A stretch of 64,000 nucleotides of DNA from Aquicoccus porphyridii. Its GTDB lineage: Bacteria > Pseudomonadota > Alphaproteobacteria > Rhodobacterales > Rhodobacteraceae. This document shows, piece by piece, positions 1-8,404 of this stretch. Positions within the stretch are counted from its first letter, which is position 1; each line of letters begins with the position of its first letter. The position numbers and the translations under genes were made by a program. The stretch is taken from NCBI RefSeq assembly GCF_008369105.1, contig NZ_VINQ01000016.1, forward strand, positions 1 through 64,000. Direction: 5' to 3'. Under the pieces are notes generated by a model that was not told the DNA's origin, ran no database searches, and saw only the letters and a program-made list of their open reading frames with translations.

Positions 1-1374
1 CTCGGCCTCAAGCTGCGCCTCCAGACCTTGTGCCGTGTCACGGGTGCGCGCCAACGCCGCCTCGAGCGTGGCAACCTGCGCGGCCAACGATGCCGCGGCA
101 CCGCCCCGCTCATCGGCCTCGGCCTGCGCCTCGGCCAGTGCCGCCTCGGCGTTGGCCAGCCGCTCGGCCCAGCTTTCCTCGCGCGCGGCAAGCTGGGTTT
201 CCAACTGCGCCGCCTGCGCCTGCGTATCGTCCAGCGCCGTCTCCAGCGCGGCCAGACGCGCCTCGAGCGTGTCGACCCGCCCGCGCGCACTCTCTCCCTC
301 GGCCAGCGCCGCGGCCAGTGCCGCCTCAAGCGAGTCGATCCGCGCCGCCTGCTGCGCCTCCTCCTCCGCCGCCTCCGAAAGCGCCGCCTGCCGTTCTTCC
401 CCGGCCAGCAGCGCCGCCGCCAGCGCCATTTCAAGGTCGTCGATCCGCAGCGCCCGCTGCGACGCTTCCTCTTCCACTTCCGAAAGCGCCGCCTGCGTTT
501 GCTCGCCCTCCAGAAGCGCCGCCGCCAGACGCGCCTCGAGATCCGCGCCCGTCTCTTCCGCCGCCGCCAAAAGCGTCAGCGTCTCCTCGGCGCGCCTGCG
601 CTGTTCTTCCAGCGCCAGCGTCATCGCCGTAAGCTCCGTTTCGGCATTCTCCAACCGGTCGCGCAACATCTCCGCCGCCGCCGCCTCGGCCAAGCGCGCC
701 TGTTCTTCCTCGCTCAGCCGCTCTTCAAGCTCCGCCCGTTCGGCCATAAGCCCCGCCTGCGCGCTTTCCAGATCATCCTTTTCACTGCGCAGCGACGCAA
801 CCAGCGCCTCCAGCGCCTCGCGCCGCGCCGCCGCCAGCCGCGCGGCCTCCGCCCCGGCGTCGATCTCCTCGCGCGCCTGCGCCAGCGCAAGGTCAAGCGC
901 CTCGCGCTCGCTCACAAGCTCGGCCTCGCGCGCCTCCAGCCCGGCAATCGTCTGGCGGTTCTCGGCCTGCGCGGCCAGAAGCCCCGCCACCTGTTCCTCG
1001 AATGTCGCGATCCGCCCCTCGGCCGTCTCAAGCTCCGCACCCAGCGCCGCGCGCTCGGCCCTGAGCCGCTCGATCACCGACGCCTGCCGCTCGGCCGCGG
1101 CCTCGGCCGTCTCGATCGTGTTGGCCAACTCGCTTTCAAGCCCCGCCGCACGGCGCTGCTCGACCCCGAGCGCCTGCGCCAGCGCCGCCACCTCGGCCGA
1201 CAGCGTATCAAGCTCGGTCTCCTGCCCGCTGATCGTCTCGCGCAGCACGAACTGCACCAGCATGAAGATCGTCAGCACGAACATCAGGACCAGCAGAAGG
1301 CCGGTCATCGCATCGACGAACCCGGGCCAGATCGAGGCCTGGAACCGTTGCCCTGTGCGCCGCGACAGCGCCAT
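1..1374 (-). CDS. Peptidoglycan-binding/OmpA-MotB-type coiled-coil protein (partial, C-terminus off left edge)
   Basis: The gene starts with an ATG at 1374 and runs off the left edge, so only about 458 N-terminal residues are visible. Residues about 20-45 form one hydrophobic segment (MTGLLLVLMFVLTIFMLVQF), typical of MotB/TolR-like anchors. What follows is almost entirely Ala/Glu/Leu/Arg-rich heptad sequence, a long predicted periplasmic coiled coil. The C-terminal OmpA-like domain expected for this family lies outside the window and is inferred. The start is 4 bp after the stop of the ExbB/MotA-like gene, with a GGAGAGGAG Shine-Dalgarno inside that gene's end. The pair is probably a proton-driven envelope complex linked to peptidoglycan. 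The exact role is unknown. Confidence 0.8.
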   Translation of the reverse strand, partial: MALSRRTGQRFQASIWPGFVDAMTGLLLVLMFVLTIFMLVQFVLRETISGQETELDTLSAEVAALAQALGVEQRRAAGLESELANTIETAEAAAERQASVIERLRAERAALGAELETAEGRIATFEEQVAGLLAAQAENRQTIAGLEAREAELVSEREALDLALAQAREEIDAGAEAARLAAARREALEALVASLRSEKDDLESAQAGLMAERAELEERLSEEEQARLAEAAAAEMLRDRLENAETELTAMTLALEEQRRRAEETLTLLAAAEETGADLEARLAAALLEGEQTQAALSEVEEEASQRALRIDDLEMALAAALLAGEERQAALSEAAEEEAQQAARIDSLEAALAAALAEGESARGRVDTLEARLAALETALDDTQAQAAQLETQLAAREESWAERLANAEAALAEAQAEADERGGAAASLAAQVATLEAALARTRDTAQGLEAQLEAE

Positions 1375-1378
1375 GGCC

Positions 1379-2620
1379 TTACTCCTCTCCGCCCGGTTCC
1401 TGACCCGGGCCGTGCTGATGCTCGGGCGCCAGCTTCAACGTCCGCACCGGCCGCGTGCCGCGCCGCTCCAGAACCCGCACCAGCGCATTGATGTCATTGC
1501 GCAGCTCGGCCATGGTCTCGTGCCGCCCGGCGCTGATCTCCTCGAGAATGCGCAGCATCTGCACATCGATCGAGCGCAGCCGCATCCGGCTCTCGGCGTC
1601 GATCCCGCCAACCTCCGGGGGCGGCCGGTTCTGCATCTCGTAAAGGATCGCCTCCTGCCCCTCGGCCACCCGCATCAGCGCGGTATGCACCGGGTTCTGG
1701 TCGCTCATCCGATAGGTCATCCGCTCGATCGCATCGGCCAGCGTGCCCAGCTTTTCGTCGACCATCGCCCGGGTCATGTCGGACTGGGCGAACATCTGCT
1801 GCAACTCGTCCATCTGCTCGGCCATGTGATCGACGAGCCCGGCCAGAACCGCCTGTTCGCCGCCCCCATCACCGTCATGATCGCCACTGGCAAAGCCCAG
1901 CCGGGTGATCGAGGACAACCATTCCTCCAACTCGCGGTAGAACCGGTTCTGCCCATGCCCCGCGAACAGCTCCAGCAATCCCACGATCAGAGACCCGGCC
2001 AGCCCCAGCAGCGACGAGGCAAAGGCCACTCCCATGCCGCCCAACTGGGTCTCAAGCCCGCCCATCAGACGGTTGAACACATCCACGCCCTCTTCGCCCT
2101 CCTGCGGGGCAAGGCTGCGGATCGTGTCCACCACCGCCGGCACGGTCGTCGCCAACCCGTAGAACGTGCCCAGAAGGCCAAGGAAAATGAGCATGTTGAC
2201 GATATAGCGCGTGATCTCGCGCTCTTCGTCGATCCGCTGCGCCACCGAATCGAGGATCGAGCGCGCCGAGGACGAGCTGATCTGCATCCGCTGCCCCCGC
2301 CCGCGCAACAGCGTCGCCAACGGCGCCAGAAGCTGCGGCGCATGCACGCCCTCGGCCTCACCCCGCCCCCCGGCAAAGGATTCGATCCAGCGCACCGAGC
2401 GCGACATCTGGAACACCTGCCAGAAGCAGGCCAGCACACCGATGATGAAAACGAAAAAGATGAACCCGTTGAGATAGGGGTTGGCGGTAAAGACCGGCAT
2501 CACCCTTGGCAGGGCGAAAAAGATCCCCACCCCCGCAAGCGCCAGCACGACCAGCATCATCACGATCTGGCGCACGGGATGGGAGAACTGCGGTTCGGCC
2601 TCGCGGTCCGGCTGGTCCAT
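1379..2620 (-). CDS. ExbB/MotA-like proton-channel membrane protein
   Basis: About 413 aa. Hydrophobic segments lie near residues 15-37 and 44-65, followed by a cytoplasmic region. Two further segments (one beginning IVNMLIFLGLLGTFYGLA, one GVAFASSLLGLAGSLIVGLL) are typical of MotA/TolQ/ExbB channels. The C-terminal third is soluble and helical. I chose the ATG at 2620 because AGGAA lies 8 nt upstream; a GTG at 2638 would add six residues. Its partner downstream is the coiled-coil anchor protein, 4 bp away and clearly co-transcribed. In the family, such pairs use the proton motive force to move or brace envelope components. The substrate here is not indicated. Confidence 0.8.
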   Translation of the reverse strand: MDQPDREAEPQFSHPVRQIVMMLVVLALAGVGIFFALPRVMPVFTANPYLNGFIFFVFIIGVLACFWQVFQMSRSVRWIESFAGGRGEAEGVHAPQLLAPLATLLRGRGQRMQISSSSARSILDSVAQRIDEEREITRYIVNMLIFLGLLGTFYGLATTVPAVVDTIRSLAPQEGEEGVDVFNRLMGGLETQLGGMGVAFASSLLGLAGSLIVGLLELFAGHGQNRFYRELEEWLSSITRLGFASGDHDGDGGGEQAVLAGLVDHMAEQMDELQQMFAQSDMTRAMVDEKLGTLADAIERMTYRMSDQNPVHTALMRVAEGQEAILYEMQNRPPPEVGGIDAESRMRLRSIDVQMLRILEEISAGRHETMAELRNDINALVRVLERRGTRPVRTLKLAPEHQHGPGQEPGGEE

Positions 2621-2724
2621 CTGGACGGTTCCTGACACGTTGTTTCGTTGAGCGTCGATGATAGGGCCTCACCGCGCCCAAGCCAAGGAATATTGATGTT
2701 TCAGGGCGGCTTGCCCGCCTTTCT

Positions 2725-3255
2725 TCACGGCACCTGATGATAATTCCGCACCCGCCGCACCAGCCATTGCAGATCGGGGTCGTGAATGCCCATCTCGTCG
2801 AGATGCGTCACCGTGTTGATCAGGTATTCGTCGTTGGGCCCCATGCCCCCCTCGGCGCCCGCGATGATCCGCGCCTGCTCTTCCAGATCGAGCCCGCCGC
2901 AATACTGCACGTGATCGGCATCGACCACGTAACACAGCGCCTCGACCTCGCCACCGCCCTCCAGCACGACCGGCAAGCGCCGCTCCAGATAGGCGGCGGA
3001 GATCAGTTCACGCTCACGCAGATAGGCAAGGGTCTCGTCCTCGTGGCCTGGACTGACCCGAAGCGCGATCCCGTCACACCATGCCTTTTCGGTCTGATCG
3101 AGCGCCAGCACCAACCCCGGACGCTCGGGCGTGCCGCGATGATGGATCGAGCGCATGCAGAACGTGCGCGCATACCCCATCAACCGCGCCATGCGCCGCT
3201 CGGCCAGCGGAAAACCCGGCTTCCACATCAATGATCCGTATCCGAAGACCCACAT
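2725..3255 (-). CDS. chaC: Glutathione-specific gamma-glutamylcyclotransferase (ChaC family)
   Basis: 176 aa, the normal size for bacterial ChaC. It opens with the family signature MWVFGYGSLMWKPGF, the substrate-binding YGSL loop, and carries YLRERE in the middle, where the catalytic glutamate of the family sits. The reaction is cleavage of glutathione to 5-oxoproline and Cys-Gly in the cytoplasm. The start was placed at the ATG at 3255 because the family motif begins there; the frame stays open upstream but has no homology. It is divergent from the DUF2125 gene, with about 67 bp between them to hold both promoters. Confidence 0.9.
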   Translation of the reverse strand: MWVFGYGSLMWKPGFPLAERRMARLMGYARTFCMRSIHHRGTPERPGLVLALDQTEKAWCDGIALRVSPGHEDETLAYLRERELISAAYLERRLPVVLEGGGEVEALCYVVDADHVQYCGGLDLEEQARIIAGAEGGMGPNDEYLINTVTHLDEMGIHDPDLQWLVRRVRNYHQVP

Positions 3256-3322
3256 GCTCTGGTCCTTTCTTTTGCGGGGCAGTAAACACCACGTCGCGGC
3301 TCGGACAACAAGGGGGCGACGC

Positions 3323-4324
3323 GTGAAACGGCTCTTGATCATCATCATCGTCGCCGGGTTGGGCTGGTCGGCCTACTGGTATGCCGCCATGATCGGCACC
3401 CGCAACGGGTTCGAAGCGTGGTTCGAGGCGCGCCGCGCCGAAGGCTGGCAGGCCGAATACACCGATCTCACCATCCGCGGCTTTCCCAACCGGGTCGATG
3501 CCACGTTCGAGCGGCCCGTGCTGGCCGATCCCGAAACCGGGCTGGCATGGTCGGCGCCGTTCTTCCAGATCTTCGCGCTCAGCTACCGGCCCAACCACAT
3601 CATCGCCGCCTGGCCCGAGACCCAGCGCCTTTCGACCCCGCTGGCCCATTACGACATCGCCAGCAAGGAGATGCGCGCCAGCCTTGTGACCGAAGCGACC
3701 CCCACCCTGCCGCTTGAGCGGATGAACCTCGTCGCCGGAGCCATGGCGATCACCACCGATGACGATGCGATCACCACGCTCGACGGGATGCAGGCCGCCG
3801 TGACCCGCCTGCCCGGCGCGCCCTCCGGCTATCGCTTCGCGGTCAATGCCGACGGCCTCACCCCCGCCCTGCCCGACCGGGCCGGCCTGCGCACCGGCGG
3901 CGCATTGCCGCGACGGCTCGACGCGCTGCGCGCCGATCTCGAGGTGGAGTTCGACACGGCTTGGGATCTCTCGGCTCTCTCGGAGGCCCGGCCCCAGCCA
4001 CGGCGCATCCGGCTCAGGCTGGCCGAAGCGCGCTGGGGCCAGCTCGAACTCAAGCTCGCCGGAACGCTCGACGTGGACCGCAACGGGCGACCCACCGGAC
4101 GGCTCACCGTCAAGGCACAGAACTGGCGCGATATCCTCACCCTCGCCCGCGACCTCGGCTGGATCGGCCCGACTTGGGGCACGCGGCTCGAACAGGGGCT
4201 GGCTCTCGTGGCGCAGCTTTCCGGCAATCCCGAAACGCTCGACATCCCGCTCGATTTCACCGCCGACCGGGTCTCGCTCGGCCCGGTCCCGCTCGGCCCC
4301 GCCCCGGTGCTGCGGCTCCGCTAA
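3323..4324 (+). CDS. DUF2125 domain-containing periplasmic/envelope protein
   Basis: 333 aa. It starts with GTG at 3323, preceded by an AAGGGGG Shine-Dalgarno. The N-terminus (MKRLLIIIIVAGLGWSAYWY) is a signal anchor or uncleaved signal peptide, so the rest should face the periplasm. The sequence matches my knowledge of the DUF2125 family: the GFPNRVD motif near residue 55, repeated beta-strand-rich segments, and a C-terminal leucine/valine-rich tail. No catalytic motif is visible and the function is unknown. It is divergent from chaC and followed by a 370-bp gap that holds an inverted-repeat terminator. Confidence 0.85.
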   Translation: MKRLLIIIIVAGLGWSAYWYAAMIGTRNGFEAWFEARRAEGWQAEYTDLTIRGFPNRVDATFERPVLADPETGLAWSAPFFQIFALSYRPNHIIAAWPETQRLSTPLAHYDIASKEMRASLVTEATPTLPLERMNLVAGAMAITTDDDAITTLDGMQAAVTRLPGAPSGYRFAVNADGLTPALPDRAGLRTGGALPRRLDALRADLEVEFDTAWDLSALSEARPQPRRIRLRLAEARWGQLELKLAGTLDVDRNGRPTGRLTVKAQNWRDILTLARDLGWIGPTWGTRLEQGLALVAQLSGNPETLDIPLDFTADRVSLGPVPLGPAPVLRLR

Positions 4325-4449
4325 GGATTGGCGCCGCGCTGACGCGCGTCGCTCAGGGGCGGGGGCCTCGCGACGCTCGGCCCCCGCCCCCGGAGTTCAC
4401 CCGCGTTCACGCACCCTCGCCGCCGCGCCATCCGCAAGCCCCGGCCAAT

Positions 4450-4510
4450 GAGTATTTTTCCCAAGAAAGAACACATACACGCCTGTGCTCTTTCTTGGTC
4501 AGAAATACTC
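4450..4510. repeat. Inverted pair of GAGTATTT...CAAGAAAGA repeats, probable terminator
   Basis: In the 4325-4695 gap between the convergent DUF2125 and extensin genes. Unit one (4450-4472) reads GAGTATTT, then CAAGAAAGA. Unit two (4487-4510) is the same motif in reverse orientation. Together they can form a hairpin of about 20 imperfect base pairs with a short loop. The same pair occurs at 15355-15429, and single units at 34906, 56188 and 59891. It probably ends transcription from both sides. The rest of the gap shows only GC-rich sequence, with no gene recognised. Confidence 0.7.
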
Positions 4511-4695
4511 GAAATTCCAACCGGGACAGTTTTCCCGGGGGCGGGCCACCGCGCGGTGCATTGATCAATTTTTCCCTAACCGATACCGCGGTGCGGCGGT
4601 GTACGCAGAACAGCCGCGGCGCAGCCGAGGATCACCCCCCGGTTCTCGGCGCATGGCAACGCGTTAACCACGCGGCGCGGTGCCACAACATATCC

Positions 4696-5451
4696 TTAAC
4701 GGCAATATGTCCCCGCGCGATAGCGCGCCGTGTCGAGATGAAAATGATCGCGGTGATACCGGTCGGCGGCGGGGCCCAGAACCGTGCCGAAAGGGCCGCA
4801 GGCGCGCGCATGCATCTGCTTGAGCGCACGCCCGCGCCAGCCCCGGCCCCAATGGTTCAACACGTTGATTTCGCTACCATCTTTCAGCCTCACACCGGCC
4901 ACATCAATGGCCCGTCCCTTGCCATGTTCCGAGATTTTCGCCCCGGTCTTGCTGTTGCGCGTCCGGCAGGCGTAATGCGCCGCGACCCTGATCTGGCTCG
5001 CCCCGCCGCCCCGCTGACCGAGGGCGGGTTTCATGCCGGTTTCCACCCATGTTTTCAGCGCCTTGGCCGTGCCGCAATCGACCACGGCCCGTTGGCTCAG
5101 CGTGACACCGGCCACCGAGCGCAGCCTTACCGCGTCGTTTACCCCGCATCCGTTAATCTTTCCCGGCACACGCCCCACCGTCTCGCCCTGAATCGACGGA
5201 TCGCCACAAACCATGCCGCGCCGAATCGCCCGCTGACGCTTTGACGCGAAGATCCGCACCCCCTCACCGCGCTGCTTGGGCCGCAACACACGCCCAAGCC
5301 CGAGACCGCGCCGCTCCTGCCGCTCCGCGCCGGGCGCCGGGGCACCGGTCTCGGCCCGCGCCGACGGGCGCAGGGATGACTCGGGCGGGGCCGCGCAAGC
5401 TCCGAAGGGAAGGGGCAATAAAGCAAGCGTTATCAGCACCTTGAGCTTCAT
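4696..5451 (-). CDS. Extensin-like C-terminal domain protein, secreted
   Basis: 251 aa. It has an N-terminal signal sequence (MKLKVLITLALLPLPFGACA) with a Cys at residue 19 that might be a loose lipobox. A basic Arg/Gly-rich linker runs to about residue 65. The extensin-like domain follows, with CGV, DCG, SEHGKGRAIDVAG and a His-Asp-His-His-Leu C-terminal motif (RDHFHLD), which resembles metal-binding D-Ala-D-Ala peptidase folds. A role in the cell wall or periplasm is likely; the activity is unproven. Its ATG overlaps the TGA of tyrA by 4 bp, so it is probably translated from the hisC-tyrA transcript. Confidence 0.85.
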   Translation of the reverse strand: MKLKVLITLALLPLPFGACAAPPESSLRPSARAETGAPAPGAERQERRGLGLGRVLRPKQRGEGVRIFASKRQRAIRRGMVCGDPSIQGETVGRVPGKINGCGVNDAVRLRSVAGVTLSQRAVVDCGTAKALKTWVETGMKPALGQRGGGASQIRVAAHYACRTRNSKTGAKISEHGKGRAIDVAGVRLKDGSEINVLNHWGRGWRGRALKQMHARACGPFGTVLGPAADRYHRDHFHLDTARYRAGTYCR

Positions 5452-6365
5452 TTCGGCTTGACCCTGCCGAAATCGGGCGCATCCGTGTCCTGCCCCGCCT
5501 CGATGATCCCGCGCCGGATCGAGCGGGTGTGGCTGAAGTAGTCGAACAATTGCTCCCCGTCACCCGTACGGATCGCGCGTTGCAATGCGAAAAGCTCTTC
5601 GGTGAAACGGCCAAGGATCTCGAGCGTCGCCTCCTTGTTGTTGAGAAACACATCACGCCACATGGTCGGGTCCGAGGCCGCGATCCGGGTGAAATCGCGA
5701 AACCCCGCGGCCGAGAACTTGATCACTTCCTGCTCGCTCACCCGGCGGAAATCGTCGGCGACCCCCACCATCGTGTAGGCAATGAGATGCGGGATATGGC
5801 TCACGATGGCGCAGAGAAGGTCGTGGTGTTCGACCTCCATCACCTCGGTATTGGCCCCCAGCATCCGCCAAAACGCCGCCACCCGCTCGACCGCCTGCGC
5901 CTCCGTGCCCTCGGTCGGAACGATCAGGCACCAGCGGTTGTCGAACAGTTCGGCAAAGCCCGAACGCGGCCCCGAATGCTCGGTTCCCGCCATCGGGTGC
6001 GCCGGAACAAAGTGAACGTTTTCAGGAAGATGCGGCGCCACCGCTTCGAACACCGCCGCCTTGACCGACCCCACGTCCGACACCGTGGCCCCGGGTTTGA
6101 GCACGGCGGCGATCTCGCGCGCGACCGATCCCATCGCCCCCACGGGCACGCAAAGCACGACCAGATCGGCATCGCGGGCGGCCTCGGCGGCACTGTCGCA
6201 GACCCGGTCGACAAGGCCGATCTCGCGGGCGATCTCGCGCGTCTCGGCGCTTCTGGCATGGCCGGTGATCTCGCCCTCGTAACCGGCACGGCGCAGCGCG
6301 AGGCTCATCGAACCAGCGATCAGACCGAGGCCGATCAGGGCGATACGTTCATATGGCGCCGCCAT
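5448..6365 (-). CDS. tyrA: Prephenate/arogenate (cyclohexadienyl) dehydrogenase
   Basis: 305 aa. The Rossmann NAD(P) motif IGLGLIAGS is at the N-terminus, AHPMAGTEHSG carries the catalytic-type His, and SHIPHLIAY belongs to the helical dimerisation domain. It oxidatively decarboxylates prephenate or arogenate in tyrosine synthesis. I chose the ATG at 6365, which overlaps the hisC stop (TGATG), with GGGAGGG just upstream. A GTG three bases earlier is possible. No chorismate mutase or ACT domain is fused. The hisC neighbour fits, because HisC-type aminotransferases often also transaminate aromatic precursors. Confidence 0.93.
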   Translation of the reverse strand: MAAPYERIALIGLGLIAGSMSLALRRAGYEGEITGHARSAETREIAREIGLVDRVCDSAAEAARDADLVVLCVPVGAMGSVAREIAAVLKPGATVSDVGSVKAAVFEAVAPHLPENVHFVPAHPMAGTEHSGPRSGFAELFDNRWCLIVPTEGTEAQAVERVAAFWRMLGANTEVMEVEHHDLLCAIVSHIPHLIAYTMVGVADDFRRVSEQEVIKFSAAGFRDFTRIAASDPTMWRDVFLNNKEATLEILGRFTEELFALQRAIRTGDGEQLFDYFSHTRSIRRGIIEAGQDTDAPDFGRVKPK

Positions 6366-7447
6366 CACACGCCCTCCCGCCAGCGCCCCAATGCCGCGAT
6401 CACGCGGCCGGTCTGCACCGCGTCACCCACGGTGATCCGAAGCCCCTCGGGGAACCCGTATCCCGTGACCCGCCGCACGATGATCCCGTCTCGTTGCAAC
6501 GCCGCATCCGCCGCCGTCGCCTGCGCCTCATCGGCAAAGCGGGCAAGTACGAAATTGGCATGGCTGTCATCGCAAGCGATGCCCATCTCCCGCAATGCCC
6601 CGATCAGCCGCGCCCGCTGTTTTGCGTTCAGCGCAGCACAACGCGCGACCCAGTCGCGATCACGCACCGCCGCCTCCGCCGCCGCCAGTTGCAGCACCGA
6701 AAGGTTGAAGGGCTGGCGGATACGGGTCATCACGTCGATCATGGAACGCGGTCCATAACCCCAGCCGACACGCAGCCCACCAAGCCCGTAGATCTTGGAA
6801 AAGGTGCGTGTCATCAAGACATTGGGCCGTTCCGAGGCGAGTGCCGCACCGCCATCATACCCCTCGGCATACTCGGTATAGGCGCCGTCGATCACGAGGA
6901 TCACATGGTCCGGCAGCCCCCCGGCCAGCCGTTCCAGATCGCCTTCTGGCACCATCGTGCCGGTCGGATTGCCCGGGTTGGCGATCAGCACCAGCCGCGT
7001 CCGCCCGGTGACCGCGCGCAGGATCGCATCCACATCCACCACGCGCCCCGCCTCGGGCACGCATACCGGTGTCGCCCCCGCCATGTGGGCCAGGATCGGA
7101 TACATCGAAAATCCGTGTTCGGTATGGATGATCTCGTCCCCCGGGCCGCTGAACGCCTGGGTGACGAATTGCAGCACCTCGTCCGAACCGACCCCACAGA
7201 TGATGCGCTCGGGGTCGAGCCCATGCACCGCGCCGATCGCCGCGCGCAGGTCCGCGTGATCGGTCGGCGGGTAAAGATGCACATCGCCCGCCGCCCGGGC
7301 CAGCGCCTCGCCCGCCACCGGGGGTGATCCCAACGGGTTCTCGTTCGACGACAGCTTGAGCACCTCGTCATGCCCGGCCAGGCGCGACTTGCCGCCGACA
7401 TAAAGGTCGATCTCCATGATGCCCGGTTGGGGTTCGATCTTGTGCAT
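6365..7447 (-). CDS. hisC: Histidinol-phosphate aminotransferase
   Basis: 360 aa, the usual length. This is a class I/II PLP aminotransferase. SSNENPLG near residue 34, a GVGSDE phosphate-binding stretch, NPGNPTG, the DGAYTEY aspartate/tyrosine pair and the Schiff-base lysine in [13 protein letters not shown] are all present. It converts imidazole-acetol phosphate to histidinol phosphate, and relatives act on prephenate or phenylpyruvate. The Shine-Dalgarno AAGGAGA precedes the ATG. It is the first gene of hisC-tyrA-extensin, with one-base or 4-bp overlaps suggesting translational coupling. Confidence 0.94.
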   Translation of the reverse strand: MHKIEPQPGIMEIDLYVGGKSRLAGHDEVLKLSSNENPLGSPPVAGEALARAAGDVHLYPPTDHADLRAAIGAVHGLDPERIICGVGSDEVLQFVTQAFSGPGDEIIHTEHGFSMYPILAHMAGATPVCVPEAGRVVDVDAILRAVTGRTRLVLIANPGNPTGTMVPEGDLERLAGGLPDHVILVIDGAYTEYAEGYDGGAALASERPNVLMTRTFSKIYGLGGLRVGWGYGPRSMIDVMTRIRQPFNLSVLQLAAAEAAVRDRDWVARCAALNAKQRARLIGALREMGIACDDSHANFVLARFADEAQATAADAALQRDGIIVRRVTGYGFPEGLRITVGDAVQTGRVIAALGRWREGV

Positions 7448-7529
7448 CGCGGTCTCCTTGGGGTGTTGATAACGGCCCCGTCCGGTCCGATCCAGACGGA
7501 AACGTGCCGCAACGGCATGGGCCGGGCAT

Positions 7530-7566
7530 AAAAAAGGGCCGCGTCGGCATCCCGTCGCGGCCCTTT
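7530..7566 (-). terminator. Intrinsic terminator of rpsD (bidirectional shape)
   Basis: Eight-base stem GGGCCGCG/CGCGGCCC with a 12-nt loop, flanked by A6 on one side and T4 on the other. Read on the minus strand it ends in six U residues directly after rpsD. On the plus strand the run is only four. Confidence 0.85.
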
Positions 7567-7587
7567 TCGATCCTGTTGCGAAGCGGC

Positions 7588-8208
7588 TTAGTTCTTCGCG
7601 TAGAATTCGACGACGAGGTTCGGTTCCATCATCACCGGATAGGGCACATCGCCCAGCGACGGCGTGCGCACGAAGGTCGCGCTCAGCTTGGAATGATCCG
7701 CGTCGATGTAATCGGGCACGTCACGTTCGGGCAGTTGGGTCGCTTCCAGGATGGCGGCCATCTGCTTGGATTTCTCGCGCACTTCGATCACGTCACCCTC
7801 GGACACACGGTAGGAGGGGATGTTGACCCGCTTGCCATTGACCAGAACATGGCCGTGGTTCACGAACTGGCGCGCGGCGAACACGGTCGGCACGAACTTG
7901 GCGCGGTAGACCACGGCATCAAGACGGCGTTCCAGCAGGCCGATGAGGTGCTCACCGGTGTCGCCCTTGACCCGCTCGGCCTCGGCATAGATGCGGCGGA
8001 ACTGTTTTTCCGTCAGGTCGCCATAATACCCCTTGAGCTTTTGCTTGGCGCGCAGCTGGATGCCGAAATCGCTGAGCTTGCCCTTGCGGCGCTGGCCGTG
8101 CTGGCCGGGGCCGTATTCGCGGCGGTTGACGGGGGATTTCGGACGGCCCCAGATGTTTTCGCCCATCCGGCGGTCGATCTTGTACTTGGCAGTCGTGCGT
8201 TTGGTCAC
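7588..8208 (-). CDS. rpsD: 30S ribosomal protein S4
   Basis: 206 aa, matching S4. It begins [21 protein letters not shown], and the S4 RNA-binding domain is in the middle ([31 protein letters not shown]). It is a primary 16S rRNA-binding protein in 30S assembly and a known translational repressor in other bacteria. It starts with GTG, with AAGGAGA seven bases upstream. It stands alone rather than in the alpha operon, with its own promoter, a roughly 120-nt leader and a terminator. Confidence 0.97.
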   Translation of the reverse strand: MTKRTTAKYKIDRRMGENIWGRPKSPVNRREYGPGQHGQRRKGKLSDFGIQLRAKQKLKGYYGDLTEKQFRRIYAEAERVKGDTGEHLIGLLERRLDAVVYRAKFVPTVFAARQFVNHGHVLVNGKRVNIPSYRVSEGDVIEVREKSKQMAAILEATQLPERDVPDYIDADHSKLSATFVRTPSLGDVPYPVMMEPNLVVEFYAKN

Positions 8209-8230
8209 GGCTGGTCTCCTTCTGATGCAT

Positions 8231-8364
8231 GGCCCCGCGGGCCACTATGGAAGGGCGTTGTCCTCTGGTCTTACCCGGTTTCCCGGCACCCGACAGGCAT
8301 CCCCTTGCGGGGGCCACCAACACCAATGAAACCGCGCTTATAGATCAGAGCCTGCGCGTGTCAA
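8231..8364 (-). promoter_or_regulatory. rpsD promoter and hairpin-rich leader
   Basis: The promoter reads TTGACA (8364-8359), 16 bp, TATAAG (8342-8337), close to the sigma-70 consensus. The predicted start near 8330 gives a leader of about 120 nt. On the transcript strand it holds CCCC-GCAA-GGGG (8312-8301) and CCGG-GAAA-CCGG (8286-8275), both closed by GNRA tetraloops, and GGCCC-GCG-GGGCC (8243-8231) close to the ribosome-binding site. A role in S4 autoregulation is inferred only. Confidence 0.6.
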
Positions 8365-8404
8365 CCGGAAAGGCAGGCATCGAGGACAGGCCGAACGGCG
8401 CGGC

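Noticed and set aside
35-2635. An 866-codon open frame on the plus strand opposite the ExbB and coiled-coil genes
   Set aside because: Composition is Ser/Ala/Arg-rich noise. The minus-strand frames have membrane helices, coiled-coil heptads and ribosome-binding sites.
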